Positions 38,792 to 48,389 of a stretch of 64,000 bases of DNA are shown piece after piece. This DNA comes from JASTVH01 sp042862465. GTDB taxonomy: Bacteria; Pseudomonadota; Gammaproteobacteria; Pseudomonadales; Oleiphilaceae. Each line of letters starts with the position of its first letter. Positions within the stretch are counted from its first letter, which is position 1. The position numbers and the translations under genes were made by a program. The stretch covers positions 310,001-374,000 of the forward strand of contig JASTVH010000004.1 in NCBI GenBank assembly GCA_042862465.1. The letters are read 5' to 3'. The notes under the pieces were generated by a model, which saw nothing but the letters and a program-made list of their open reading frames with translations, ran no database searches and had not been told where the DNA came from.

Positions 38792-39227
38792 TGAAAAATT
38801 CCTGAGAGAAGCGCAACGGGAACGTGGATTCCTGACCCGTGGGGCGTATCTCCAGTTTGAATACCAGCATCTGGCCAGGCTGGAACTGGAACGGTGCCAG
38901 ATAGTACAGCGCCTGCCCTTCCTTGATGCGTTTGAATTCCAGTGCCTTGGACTGACGGATGTCGTTGAGCACCTCACCGTCAATGTCGGCTTCCAGACCA
39001 CGGGGTTTGGCACTGGGTTCGTTCGAAGGCAGCACGCTCACACTGACATAGCCGATGGCCTTGCTGCGGGTCAGGTCGTACTGCTTGGCGACATCCGCGC
39101 TCAGTATCGTGCTGGGGTAGGCGTTGTAGTGCACCGTGTAGTCACCGAAATCCGTTTTCTGATCGGCATGGGCCAGCGACAGCATGGCGGATCCGAGCAG
39201 GGCGCATAATATCGTTAGCGATCGCAT
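38784..39227 (-). CDS. DUF4426 exported protein
   Basis: 147 residues from ATG 39227 with GGAGGAG upstream. Signal peptide residues 1-20, cut near SLAHA. The mature part has TDFGDYTVHYNAYPSTILSA, IGYVSVSVLPSN and a C-terminal beta-rich end (STFPLRFSQEFFND). This matches the periplasmic DUF4426 family that accompanies metW-rdgB in gammaproteobacteria. The function is unknown. Confidence 0.82.
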   Translation of the reverse strand: MRSLTILCALLGSAMLSLAHADQKTDFGDYTVHYNAYPSTILSADVAKQYDLTRSKAIGYVSVSVLPSNEPSAKPRGLEADIDGEVLNDIRQSKALEFKRIKEGQALYYLAPFQFQPGQMLVFKLEIRPTGQESTFPLRFSQEFFND

Positions 39228-39345
39228 GGCAGCTCCTCCGTGGCCAGGCAACGGTTTACAGTATGGTTGTAACAAATCTGGGGGAGAGGGCCAACGTCCG
39301 CGGTCGAAGAAATCAATCGGCCCCTTCGCTTCTGGCCGCTCGTCC

Positions 39346-39942
39346 TCAACGGGAAATCCGATAGATGGCAATCTGCCCGAGCAGGTTCGGCCAGAGCCGA
39401 TTGAACCAGCGTGAACGGTGGGCATTATCCACCACCGAGCGGTCGCGGATGACGATGTTCTTGCGGTGGCACAGGTCCTCGAAGTCCCGGAAGGTGCACA
39501 GGTGGATGTTCGGGGTGTTGTACCAGGTATGCGGCAGCGAGCGGGACATCGGCATGCGCCCGTTCCACATCAGGTACCAGCGCAGGCGCCAGTAGGCGAA
39601 ATTGGGGAAGGTCACGATGCCTTCCCGGCCCAGGCGCAGCATCTCGTCGATGACGATGTCCGGATGGCGCACGGCCTGCAGGGCCTGGGTCATGACCACG
39701 GTGTCGTAGCTGTCGTCGCGGAAGTTGGTCAGGCCCTTGTCGTCCAGATCCTGTTCGATCACGTTGACGCCCTTCTCGACACAGGCGGTGATGTGTTCCG
39801 GGCTGATCTCCAGGCCGTAGCCGGAGACGTTCTTTTCCCGCTGCAGGTAGTCCAGCAGGGTGCCGTCGCCGCAGCCCAGGTCCAGAACCCGGGTCCCCGG
39901 CTGGATCCAGTTCTGGATGATGTCGAGGTCAGCCCGCAGCAT
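39346..39942 (-). CDS. metW: Methionine biosynthesis protein MetW
   Basis: 198 residues from ATG 39942, with GGAGG five bases upstream, inside the last 14 bases of metX. VLDLGCGDGTLLDYLQ is a SAM-type motif, and GYGLEISPEHITACVEKG and VMTQALQAVRHPD are typical of MetW. MetW works with MetX in homoserine acylation. The overlap ensures co-expression. Confidence 0.93.
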   Translation of the reverse strand: MLRADLDIIQNWIQPGTRVLDLGCGDGTLLDYLQREKNVSGYGLEISPEHITACVEKGVNVIEQDLDDKGLTNFRDDSYDTVVMTQALQAVRHPDIVIDEMLRLGREGIVTFPNFAYWRLRWYLMWNGRMPMSRSLPHTWYNTPNIHLCTFRDFEDLCHRKNIVIRDRSVVDNAHRSRWFNRLWPNLLGQIAIYRISR

Positions 39943-41086
39943 GTTCCACCTCCCAGGCAACGCGGCTCATGTAGGCGCCAAACATGTTGGTATAGCGTGG
40001 GGTGGGGATCAGGAAGGCGTCGTGTCCCCAGGGGGCATCGATCTCGGCGTAGGAGACGTCCCGGCGTGCGTCGATCATGGCGTTGACCAGTTCTTCGGAG
40101 CGCTCCGGGGCAAACCGCCAGTCGGAGCTGAAGGACAGCACCAGGAACTTGCACTGGGCCTGGCGCATGGCGGCGGACAGGCAGTTGTTGTAGTCCCGGG
40201 CCGGGTCGAAATAGTCGAGCGCCCGGGTCATCAGCAGGTAGGTGTTGGCGTCGAAATTCTCGGAGAAGCGCTCGCCCTGATAGCGCAGGTAGCTTTCCAC
40301 CTGGAATTCCACGTCAAAACCGAACTTGTAGGCCTGCTCACGCAGTTCGCGGCCGAATTTTTCCCCCATCGAGGCATCCGACAGGTAGGTGATGTGGCCG
40401 ATCATGCGGGCCAGCATCAGCCCCTGCCGTGGCAGGGTGTTGTGCTCCTGGTAGCGGCCGTCGTGAAACTCGGGGTCCGAGGTGATGGCCCGCCGCGCCA
40501 CCTCGTTGAAGGCGATGTTCTGGGCCGTCAGCCGCGGGGTGGAGGCGATGACCACCGCGTGACGCAAACGGTCCGGGTAGGTGATGGCCCACTGCAGGGC
40601 CTGCATACCGCCGAGGGAGCCGCCTACGACCGCGGCCCATTGCTGAATCCCGAGCCGGTCGGCCAACACGGCCTGGCTGTGGACCCAGTCGCGCACCGTG
40701 ATCACCGGGAAATCCGGGCCGTAGGGGCGGTCGGTTTCCGGATTGGTGCTGCTGGGGCCGGTGCTGCCATGGCAGCCGCCGAGGTTGTTCACGCTCACCA
40801 CGAAGAACTTGTCGGTGTCGATCGGCTTGCCCGGGCCGATGCAGCTGTCCCACCAGCCGGCCTTGCGATCGGCCATGCTGTGGTAGCCGGCGGCGTGATG
40901 ATTGCCGCTCAGGGCGTGACAAATCAGGACCGCATTGCTGGCGTCCTCGTTGAGGGTGCCGTAGGTTTCCACGACCAGGTCGTAGCGGTCCAGCGTCTGA
41001 CCGCAATCAAGCGCCAGCGGCGTCTCGAAATGCAGCGTTTCGGGCTGGACGATTCCTACGGAATCAACTGGGAGCGACTCGGGCAT
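39929..41086 (-). CDS. metX: Homoserine O-acyltransferase (acetyl or succinyl)
   Basis: 385 residues of the alpha/beta-hydrolase acyltransferase fold. ICHALSGNHHAAG near residue 55 is the oxyanion loop, VVGGSLGGMQALQWAI the nucleophile elbow (Ser), and the C-terminal IDAPWGHDAFLI holds the catalytic His. It activates homoserine for methionine synthesis. MetX proteins paired with MetW in proteobacteria often use succinyl-CoA, so the acyl donor is uncertain. The operon continues into metW. Confidence 0.92.
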   Translation of the reverse strand: MPESLPVDSVGIVQPETLHFETPLALDCGQTLDRYDLVVETYGTLNEDASNAVLICHALSGNHHAAGYHSMADRKAGWWDSCIGPGKPIDTDKFFVVSVNNLGGCHGSTGPSSTNPETDRPYGPDFPVITVRDWVHSQAVLADRLGIQQWAAVVGGSLGGMQALQWAITYPDRLRHAVVIASTPRLTAQNIAFNEVARRAITSDPEFHDGRYQEHNTLPRQGLMLARMIGHITYLSDASMGEKFGRELREQAYKFGFDVEFQVESYLRYQGERFSENFDANTYLLMTRALDYFDPARDYNNCLSAAMRQAQCKFLVLSFSSDWRFAPERSEELVNAMIDARRDVSYAEIDAPWGHDAFLIPTPRYTNMFGAYMSRVAWEVEHAAG

Positions 41087-41248
41087 CGGCGCTGTCGGAT
41101 CCTTCTTTGGGTAGAGGGTGACAAACGCCGCAGTTTATCGGTGGGGGTGGGGGTTGGCAAGAAGCGCCGTGGTGTCGACAGTCTGTCGTCGGTGGCCAGT
41201 GGCCGGGGCGAGTTGCGACCGACCCCAGGCCACCGGCGACTGACGTTA

Positions 41249-43216
41249 TCAGGCCACTCCGCTGGAAAGGTTCACCACCTTCTGCTGTGACAGCGACGGG
41301 GCCGGCTTGCGGATCTGACGGCTGATGGCTTCCGACAGTTCCAGCTGCTTCTGGGTGTCGGTGATGCTCGCGGCCAGCTGTTCCTGCTGACGGCGGCTGT
41401 CCTTCTCATTGCGGGCCATGTCCCGCAGGCGCCGGATCTGGTGCTCGAGCAGCCGCTTCTGTTCCATGGAGAACTGGATGATCGGCAGCAGGGCTTCCTC
41501 CGGCCAGCGCTCCAGGTCGGTGCGGGCCTTCTGGTGCAGTTTGCGGGCTTCGCTGACCATGGTGTCGAAGAAACGCTTGATCAGCAGGGTCTGCTCGGTC
41601 AGCAGGGCCTTGGGGTTGCGGCGGAAGCGGTCGGCGCGCTTGCGCAGGTCGCGGAAGGCGATCAGGTGTCGGCCCAGACGCAGGGGAATCGGCTCCAGGT
41701 GCTGGGCGCGGCTGTCTTCGTTGTAGCGTTTGTAGATTGAGCCCACCATCTTCTCCGCCAGGCGGGCCTCGGTCATGAGGTTGTTGAAATCGTTTTCCAG
41801 CTGCTCGAAAAAGCCGTTCATGGCCGAGCTCATGCCCATGGTGGTCCAGCTGTGCTTGAGCTTGTCCCGGGTTTTGGTGACCAGTTCGTCGAACCGTTCA
41901 TCGGTCAGCATGCCGGCCAGGATGTCACCCTGGGACTGCACCAGCCGGCGGCTGGAGCGCAGGGTGATGAGCTTCTTGTAGTAGAAGTCGTAATCGGTCT
42001 GGGTGCGGTCTGCCAGGCGCTTGAGGGCGGCCTTGTCGACCACCTTCTGGCCGAGCACCCCGCGCTCCTCTTCCAGCGATTCCAGGCGTGACTGCAGGGC
42101 AGCCTGACTGTTCTGCAGCATGCCCAGCAGGTCGTTGATGAGGTTCTGGGTGATCAACTGCTCCTTGTGGACCAGGATGCGGTCGATCAGCAGCTTCTCC
42201 AGGACCGGCAGCTGGCTGCGCTTGCGCAGCTCGTCGTCACCGCGCACCTTGGCAATCAGCGCCTGCTTGGCCGAGACCGGGATAACGTCATCCGGGGAGA
42301 TGTCGAGGTGATCGGCGGTGTACTGCTGGACGCGGCGTACCGACTGCTCGGTGTGTTCCTCACCCTGCAGGTCATCCCACAGCACGTCCACCTTGTTGAG
42401 GACAGCGAAACGCCCGGCCCGGTGGTCGGCGTCCTTGGTATCGATGTACTCGCGCCAGATGGTCATGTCGCTGGCGGTGACGCCGGCGTCGGCGCTGAGC
42501 AGGAAAATCACTGCATGGGCGTTGGGCAGCATGCTGATGGTCAGTTCCGGCTCGGAGCCCAGGGCATTCAGGCCCGGGGTATCGAGAATGCGCAGACCGC
42601 GTTCCAGCAGTGGATGGCGCACGCTGATCTGGGCGTGGCGCCAGGCCGGGAGCAGGACGTGGCCGGGATTCTTGCGGTCCGGGTCCAGCATGTCTTCGTT
42701 GAAGCCCAGGGCGTGCGCCTCTTCCCGGGGCACACTCTTGACCCGGGCCACTTCGGCCAGGACTTCGCGCATCATGTCCGGGGAGCTGAGATCCAGCGAG
42801 AAGCGTTCCCAGCGGTCCGGCTGCTTGCGCAGCTGCATCAGGGACGCTTCTTCCTTGCGTGTCTCGATAGGCAGCAGCAGGAGGTAGTCCTTGCCTTCGG
42901 CCCGGTCATAAAACAGCTCGGTCGGGCACATGGTGGTGCGGCCAGCCTGGGAAGGCAGCATGCGTTGCCCGAAGCTGGAGAAGAACAGGGCGTTGATCAG
43001 TTCTGTCTTGCCGCGGGAATATTCCCCCACGAAGGCGATGGTCAGCTCGTCCTGCAGCAGCAGGTCGAGGCCGCGCCGCAGGCGCTTGCTGATGTCATCG
43101 GAATACAGCTCATTGTCCTGAAGCCAGTTCCGGTAGCGGGAAATCTGGCGAATCAGTTCCTTCTTCCAGCCGTGGTAGGCCTCCACCTGCTGGGAAAGGT
43201 TTCCGTATTGGCTCAT
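41249..43216 (-). CDS. Dynamin-like GTPase
   Basis: 655 residues from ATG 43216 (43240 is also possible). G1 is GEYSRGKTELINAL near residue 60, G3 DTPGLNALGSEPE, and G4 LNKVDVLWDD, giving a Dynamin_N GTPase of about 300 residues. A long helical region follows, with charged coiled-coil stretches (SLEEERGVLGQK, KRLLEHQIRRLRDMARNEKD). No transmembrane segment is clear. Bacterial dynamin-like proteins remodel membranes or protect against membrane stress; the role here is unknown. It sits between metX and yggT, transcribed in the same direction. Confidence 0.82.
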   Translation of the reverse strand: MSQYGNLSQQVEAYHGWKKELIRQISRYRNWLQDNELYSDDISKRLRRGLDLLLQDELTIAFVGEYSRGKTELINALFFSSFGQRMLPSQAGRTTMCPTELFYDRAEGKDYLLLLPIETRKEEASLMQLRKQPDRWERFSLDLSSPDMMREVLAEVARVKSVPREEAHALGFNEDMLDPDRKNPGHVLLPAWRHAQISVRHPLLERGLRILDTPGLNALGSEPELTISMLPNAHAVIFLLSADAGVTASDMTIWREYIDTKDADHRAGRFAVLNKVDVLWDDLQGEEHTEQSVRRVQQYTADHLDISPDDVIPVSAKQALIAKVRGDDELRKRSQLPVLEKLLIDRILVHKEQLITQNLINDLLGMLQNSQAALQSRLESLEEERGVLGQKVVDKAALKRLADRTQTDYDFYYKKLITLRSSRRLVQSQGDILAGMLTDERFDELVTKTRDKLKHSWTTMGMSSAMNGFFEQLENDFNNLMTEARLAEKMVGSIYKRYNEDSRAQHLEPIPLRLGRHLIAFRDLRKRADRFRRNPKALLTEQTLLIKRFFDTMVSEARKLHQKARTDLERWPEEALLPIIQFSMEQKRLLEHQIRRLRDMARNEKDSRRQQEQLAASITDTQKQLELSEAISRQIRKPAPSLSQQKVVNLSSGVA

Positions 43217-43516
43217 AACAGCGCTGCCCTGTTGATGCATACCGATCGTTATTGGTTGTTCTCGTGGGCCTTCCCGGCCGGCGTCGAGCCCGTACCGAGT
43301 GCCCCAATTTATAGACGTTAGTGCAGGTCTGCCGACGCGGCTGTGACGGAGTCGACACTCACTTGCGTATTCAAGATGGCACTAAATGGTGAGAATCGCG
43401 AATTATCGCGAAAACAGACGGTTGGGGATAGAAAGGCCGCTGTTACCGATCGTACCCTTTTGGTAACAGGGTGTTGCGGAACCCGGTGTCGCCGGAAGCG
43501 ACACCGGTGGTGGGCG
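43217..43516. other. Intergenic region between yggT and the dynamin-like gene
   Basis: 300 bases without a gene. It holds the GC-rich hairpin at 43483-43507 and a second inverted repeat TGTTACC/GGTAACA (43441-43468) with a 14-base spacer. The promoter of the dynamin-like gene must be here. Confidence 0.5.
43483..43507 (-). terminator. GC-rich hairpin after yggT
   Basis: A perfect 10-bp stem (CCGGTGTCGC/GCGACACCGG) with a five-base loop, about ten bases after the yggT stop. No T-tract follows on the minus strand. Confidence 0.5.
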
Positions 43517-44116
43517 TCAGAGCAGCAGGCCGAGATGCCCCAGACCGACCGCCTGCCCCAGATGGGCAATCACGATATTGACCACGTTCAGGACCAGGAA
43601 CACCAGGATCGGCGAAAGGTCCAGTCCCCCCATCGGTGGCAGCAGGTTTCTGAACGGCCGCATGATCGGCTCGGTCAGCTGAATGAGCAGCTGGATGGCC
43701 GGATGGTGAGAGGCCGGGGCGACCCAGCTGATAATGATGACCGCAAGAATCGACCAGAAGTAGATTTTCACGATCAGGCTGAGCACCGTGACACCCGACC
43801 AGGCGAGTACAGTGACGGCAGCTTGCAGCGGGCTCTGGGCCAGGGTGGCACCGGCGTTCCCGGCCAGCAGGATCAGAGTGTAGACGATCCCCTGGATCAG
43901 CACGGCCAAAACCAGTGACGCCCCGTCGACCCCGCCAATGCCGGGAATGATACGCCGCAGCGGCCGCAGGGGCGGGTTGGTGGCCTTGACCACAAACTGG
44001 GTGATGGGGTTGAAAAAATCGGCCCGCGCCAGCTGCAACAGAAAGCGCAGCAGGACGAGGGTCAAGTAAAACGTCGACAGCAGTTGCAGCGACGAAATCA
44101 AAATCTGGCTCAGCAT
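43517..44116 (-). CDS. yggT: YggT family membrane protein
   Basis: 199 residues with two YGGT repeats, each with two hydrophobic helices: LDLSPILVFLVLNVVNIVIA at the C-terminus and FFNPITQFVVKATNPPLRPL and LTEPIMRPFRNLLPPMGGLD as the N/T-P-x-x-x-P loops. It is an inner-membrane protein linked to turgor or division in other bacteria. It is last in the yggS-proC-yggT string, 122 bases after proC. Confidence 0.9.
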   Translation of the reverse strand: MLSQILISSLQLLSTFYLTLVLLRFLLQLARADFFNPITQFVVKATNPPLRPLRRIIPGIGGVDGASLVLAVLIQGIVYTLILLAGNAGATLAQSPLQAAVTVLAWSGVTVLSLIVKIYFWSILAVIIISWVAPASHHPAIQLLIQLTEPIMRPFRNLLPPMGGLDLSPILVFLVLNVVNIVIAHLGQAVGLGHLGLLL

Positions 44117-44238
44117 GTGGTTCTCCTGACAACGTGCCCGGGACTAATGATGCGGACGCCAGGGATGGATTTCTACCCCCCGGTTCCAGGCGGTACTCTC
44201 GAATTGGCCTTTAGCGCCAGACGTCCGCCGCGCTCCGA

Positions 44239-45075
44239 CTACTCCGTATCCCGGGTCAGCTGCTCCGACATCTCCCGGGAGCGGGCCTGGGCGGCTTTGT
44301 AGGCCCGACCAATCAGATCGCGCAGGCCGCCATCCTCGAAGGTCTGGATGGCGCGCTCGGTGACGCCATTGGGGGACATCACGTTGCGCTTGAGCTGAGC
44401 CGGCTCCTCGCCGCTGTCCTGGGCCATGGCAGCGGCACCGGCCATGGTCTGGATGGCCAGCTGGCGGGCTTCGGAGGGTTCGATGCCGGCTTCAACGGCG
44501 GCCTCTTCCAGCGCTTCCAGAATAAGGAAGCAATAGGCCGGGCCACTGCCGGACAGGGCGGTGACCGCGTGCATCTGATCCTCGTCCTTGACCCAGACCG
44601 CCTTGCCGACACTGGCGAAGATCTTTTCCGCGGCCTGGCGATGGCTGCCGTCAACTTCGTCTGTGGCGTACAGGGCCGAGGCGCCCTTGCCGACCAGCGC
44701 CGGGGTATTGGGCATGCAGCGGATGACCGGCAGGTCGCCGCCGAGCCAGCTACTGATGGTGGCCGTGTCGAGGCCGGCGGCAATGGAGATGACCAGGGGA
44801 CGGGTGTTCTGCACCACACTGGCGATTTCCTGGCAGACGTCGCGCAGGATCTGTGGCTTGACCGCCAGGATGATGATGTCGGCCTGGCTGGCGCAGTGTT
44901 TGTTGTCCGTGGTGGTGTTGACCCCGAACTGGTTACGAACCCGCTGGAGGTGGCTGTCCTCGGGCGCGCTGACCCAGATGCCTTGGGCATCGAAGGGGCC
45001 GGCGAGCATGCCGCCCAGTATGGCCGAGGCCATGTTGCCGGCGCCGATAAAGGATATTGCGGGTTGTTCCGTCAC
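44239..45075 (-). CDS. proC: Pyrroline-5-carboxylate reductase
   Basis: 278 residues from GTG 45075, which has GGGGAG eight bases upstream; the frame is open to 45117. ISFIGAGNMASAILGGML is the NAD(P) loop. ILAVKPQILRDV and the C-terminal LSGSGPAYCFLILEALEEAAV and MSPNGVTERAIQTFEDGGL are ProC signatures. It performs the last step of proline synthesis. It follows yggS with 38 bases between. Confidence 0.94.
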   Translation of the reverse strand: MTEQPAISFIGAGNMASAILGGMLAGPFDAQGIWVSAPEDSHLQRVRNQFGVNTTTDNKHCASQADIIILAVKPQILRDVCQEIASVVQNTRPLVISIAAGLDTATISSWLGGDLPVIRCMPNTPALVGKGASALYATDEVDGSHRQAAEKIFASVGKAVWVKDEDQMHAVTALSGSGPAYCFLILEALEEAAVEAGIEPSEARQLAIQTMAGAAAMAQDSGEEPAQLKRNVMSPNGVTERAIQTFEDGGLRDLIGRAYKAAQARSREMSEQLTRDTE

Positions 45076-45113
45076 GTTGGTTTCTCCCCTTGGGTGATCG
45101 TCTCGGTAGGTCG

Positions 45114-45809
45114 TCAATAATCTCGTGGGCCGAACAGTGCCGTGCCGACGCGGACCAGCGTGGCCCCCTCGGCAATGGCCAGTTCCATGTCGCCCGACAT
45201 GCCCATGGACAGCACGTCCAGTTCTTCGGCGCCGGGCCAGTCTCTCTGCAGGTTGGCCAGCAGCTCGGCCAGCCGGCGGAAACTCTGGCGCAGCCGCGGT
45301 TCCGGTTGATGCGGATCGGGTATCGCCATGAGGCCTCTCAGGCGCAGCGCCGGCAGGGCCATGATGGCATCGGCCAGGGGCGGCACCTCACTGGGGGCGA
45401 CGCCGGATTTGCTGGCCTCGTCGTCGATGTTCACCTGAATGCAGACATCGAGCGGATCGGTGTCGGGCGGACGCTGGTCGTTCAGGCGCTGGGCGATCTT
45501 GAGCCGATCGACGCTCTGGACGCAATCGAAATGCTCGGCGATGGCGCGGGTCTTGTTGGACTGGATTGGGCCGATGAAATGCCATTCCAGGGGCAGGTCC
45601 TTCAATTCGGACATCTTGTCGATGGCTTCCTGAACGTAGTTTTCACCCACGCGATGATGCCCCTGGGCGGCCAGTTCGCGAATGGCCGAGGCCGGCTGCT
45701 TCTTACTCACGGCCAGCAGCTGCACGCTGCCCGGGCGGCGTCCGGCCTCCCGTGTAGCTTTTTGTATGCGCCGGCTTACCTTCTGAAAGTTGTCTGCTAT
45801 GCTGATCAT
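45114..45809 (-). CDS. yggS: Pyridoxal-phosphate homeostasis protein (YggS/PLPBP)
   Basis: 231 residues of the alanine-racemase N-terminal barrel. LLAVSKKQPASAIREL near residue 32 carries the PLP Lys, and GENYVQEAIDK, WHFIGPIQSNK, LSMGMSGDMELAIAEGATLVRVGTALFG are family hallmarks. It binds PLP without known catalysis. It is divergent from pilT, as in Pseudomonas. Confidence 0.94.
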   Translation of the reverse strand: MISIADNFQKVSRRIQKATREAGRRPGSVQLLAVSKKQPASAIRELAAQGHHRVGENYVQEAIDKMSELKDLPLEWHFIGPIQSNKTRAIAEHFDCVQSVDRLKIAQRLNDQRPPDTDPLDVCIQVNIDDEASKSGVAPSEVPPLADAIMALPALRLRGLMAIPDPHQPEPRLRQSFRRLAELLANLQRDWPGAEELDVLSMGMSGDMELAIAEGATLVRVGTALFGPRDY

Positions 45810-45963
45810 TACCCTTTTCCGGAGTCGGCTGACCGGGCCTACACGTTACCGCCTGACCCGCTAAAAGCCAAGCGCAGCAGGCACCTTCCAACCGTCCGTA
45901 AGCCGTCCGACGATACTGAAAAACATGACCTCGATTTGAACTTAAGGGCTTTGACAGACCGCT

Positions 45964-46998
45964 ATGGATATTACCGAACTCCTGGCCTTTTCCGCCAAAC
46001 AGGGCGCCTCTGACCTTCACCTGTCCGCTGGCCTGCCGCCGATGATTCGTGTCGACGGTGATGTCCGTCGTATCAACCTGCCCGCGATGGAACACAAGGA
46101 AGTCCACGGGTTGATCTACGACATCATGAACGACAAGCAACGCAAGGATTACGAGGAGTTCCTGGAAACCGACTTCTCGTTCGAAGTACCCGGCGTCGCC
46201 CGTTTCCGTGTCAACGCTTTCAACCAGAACCGGGGCGCCGGCGCGGTATTTCGGACCATCCCCTCCAAGGTGCTGACCATGGAGGATCTGGGCATGGGGC
46301 AGGTGTTCAAGGACGTCTCCTCGGTGCCGCGCGGGCTGGTGCTGGTGACCGGGCCGACCGGTTCGGGCAAGTCCACCACCCTGGCGGCCATGCTCGACTA
46401 CATCAACGATTCCCGCTACGACCACATCCTCACCATCGAGGACCCGATCGAATTCGTGCACGACTCCAAGAAGTGTCTGGTCAACCAGCGCGAGGTCCAC
46501 CGGGACACCCTCGGCTTCAACGAAGCCCTGCGCTCGGCCCTGCGGGAAGACCCCGACATCATCCTGGTGGGTGAGCTGCGGGACCTGGAAACCATTCGCC
46601 TGGCCCTGACCGCGGCGGAAACCGGTCACCTGGTCTTTGGCACCCTGCACACCACCTCCGCGGCCAAGACCATCGACCGTATCGTCGACGTGTTCCCGGC
46701 CGAAGAGAAGTCCATGGTGCGCTCGATGCTGTCCGAATCGCTGCAGGCGGTGGTCTCCCAGACGCTGTTGAAGAAAACCGGCGGTGGACGGATTGCCGCT
46801 CATGAGATCATGATCGGCACCTCCGCGATCCGTAACCTGATTCGTGAAGACAAGGTGGCGCAGATGTATTCCGCCATCCAGACCGGTGGCTCCGTGGGCA
46901 TGCAGACCCTCGACCAGTGCCTGCAGAACCTGCTCCAGAAGGGGCTGATCAGCCGCGAGGCGGCCAAGGCCAAGGCCAAGATGCCGGACAACTTCTAA
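45964..46998 (+). CDS. pilT: Type IV pilus retraction ATPase
   Basis: 344 residues. The N-terminal PAS-like domain includes ASDLHLSAGLPPMIRVDG, Walker A is GPTGSGKSTTLAAM, the Asp/His boxes lie in ILTIEDPIEFVH and TLHTTSAAKTIDRI, and AIRNLIRED near residue 290 is the PilT-specific retraction motif. The hexamer depolymerises pili at the inner membrane for twitching and DNA uptake. It forms an operon with pilU 12 bases downstream. Confidence 0.96.
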   Translation: MDITELLAFSAKQGASDLHLSAGLPPMIRVDGDVRRINLPAMEHKEVHGLIYDIMNDKQRKDYEEFLETDFSFEVPGVARFRVNAFNQNRGAGAVFRTIPSKVLTMEDLGMGQVFKDVSSVPRGLVLVTGPTGSGKSTTLAAMLDYINDSRYDHILTIEDPIEFVHDSKKCLVNQREVHRDTLGFNEALRSALREDPDIILVGELRDLETIRLALTAAETGHLVFGTLHTTSAAKTIDRIVDVFPAEEKSMVRSMLSESLQAVVSQTLLKKTGGGRIAAHEIMIGTSAIRNLIREDKVAQMYSAIQTGGSVGMQTLDQCLQNLLQKGLISREAAKAKAKMPDNF

Positions 46999-47010
46999 GG
47001 AGATCGCACT

Positions 47011-48132
47011 ATGGATTTCGACAAGCTGTTGTCACTGATGGTGGAGAAGAACGGTTCAGACCTGTTCATTACCGCCGGCGTGCCGCCCAGCATGAAAGTC
47101 AACGGCAAGATCGTCCCGATCACCAAGAATGCCCTGACGCCGGAACAGACCCGCGAACTGGTGTACAGCACCATGAGCGACAAGCAGCGCGGGCAGTTCG
47201 AGGAAGAGCACGAGTGCAACTACGCATTGAGTGCCCGTGGCATCGGCCGCTTCCGGGTTAGCGCCTTCTATCAACGCAACCTCTGTGGCATGGTGCTGCG
47301 TCGGATCGAGACCAAGATCCCCGAACTGGATGATCTGGGCGTGCCCGAGATCATCAAGGATCTGGCCATGACCAAGCGCGGCCTGATCATCTTCGTGGGG
47401 GCGACCGGTACGGGTAAGTCCACCTCCCTGGCGGCCATGATCGGTCACCGTAACCGCAACAGCCGCGGCCACATCATTTCCATCGAGGACCCGATCGAAT
47501 TCGTCCACCAGCACCAGGGTTGCATTGTGACCCAGCGCGAGGTGGGGATCGATACCGAGTCTTTCGAAGTGGCCCTGAAAAATACCCTGCGTCAGGCACC
47601 GGACGTGATCCTGATCGGTGAGGTGCGGACCGCGCAGACCATGGAGTATGCGGTCACCTTTGCCGAAACCGGTCACCTCTGTCTGGCCACCCTGCATGCC
47701 AACAACGCCAACCAGGCCCTGGACCGCATCATCAACTTCTTCCCGCCGGAAGTGCATAACCAGATCTGGATGGACCTGTCGCTCAACCTCAAGGCCATTG
47801 TCGCCCAGCAGCTGGTGCCGACTCCGGATGGTAAGGGGCGCAAGGCGGTCATCGAGGTGCTGATCAATACCCCGCTGGTGGCGGATGTCATCCGCAAGGG
47901 GGAGGTGCACCGTCTCAAGGAGATGATGCGCAAGGCCACGGAATCCGGCATGCAGACCTTCGACCAGGCCCTTTACCGGCTGTATTCCGACGGTTCCATC
48001 ACGTACGAGGATGCCCTGGCATATGCCGATTCGGCCAACGACCTGCGCCTGATGATCAAGCTTGGGGCGGATGCCGCCAGCGCCGAGGAGCTCTCCTCCA
48101 GCGTCAACAAGCTGTCGATACAGGACGACTGA
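47011..48132 (+). CDS. pilU: PilT-like pilus ATPase PilU
   Basis: 373 residues, related to PilT, with Walker A GATGTGKSTSLAAM, SIEDPIEFVHQH and CLATLHANNANQALDRIINF. It lacks the AIRNLIRE motif and has a longer C-terminus with NDLRLMIKL. It assists PilT-driven retraction. It is preceded by AAGGAG and lies in the pilT operon. Confidence 0.95.
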   Translation: MDFDKLLSLMVEKNGSDLFITAGVPPSMKVNGKIVPITKNALTPEQTRELVYSTMSDKQRGQFEEEHECNYALSARGIGRFRVSAFYQRNLCGMVLRRIETKIPELDDLGVPEIIKDLAMTKRGLIIFVGATGTGKSTSLAAMIGHRNRNSRGHIISIEDPIEFVHQHQGCIVTQREVGIDTESFEVALKNTLRQAPDVILIGEVRTAQTMEYAVTFAETGHLCLATLHANNANQALDRIINFFPPEVHNQIWMDLSLNLKAIVAQQLVPTPDGKGRKAVIEVLINTPLVADVIRKGEVHRLKEMMRKATESGMQTFDQALYRLYSDGSITYEDALAYADSANDLRLMIKLGADAASAEELSSSVNKLSIQDD

Positions 48133-48145
48133 TTGCCTGCCCGGT

Positions 48146-48171
48146 GACGCCGGCCCCCCTTGGCCGGCGTC
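48146..48171 (+). terminator. GC-rich hairpin after pilU
   Basis: A perfect 10-bp stem (GACGCCGGCC/GGCCGGCGTC) with a six-base loop, 13 bases after the stop. No T-tract. Confidence 0.5.
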
Positions 48172-48389
48172 GCCATGTCGGGCTTGGGCACAATAATGAC
48201 ACCCCTGTAATCCCTGTCTCTTCGATTTACCCCCTTTCCTCCGCTACGCTGCTTATAGGCTTTCGCCTGGAATTGATTGCATTTGTCAATCGTGTGTTTT
48301 TCAAATTGTGATCGATTGCCGGTGCTCGCTATACTCGCCGCCCTTTTGGGGGCCAATCACTGGATTGGACAGACAACGTGAGGGGTAAG

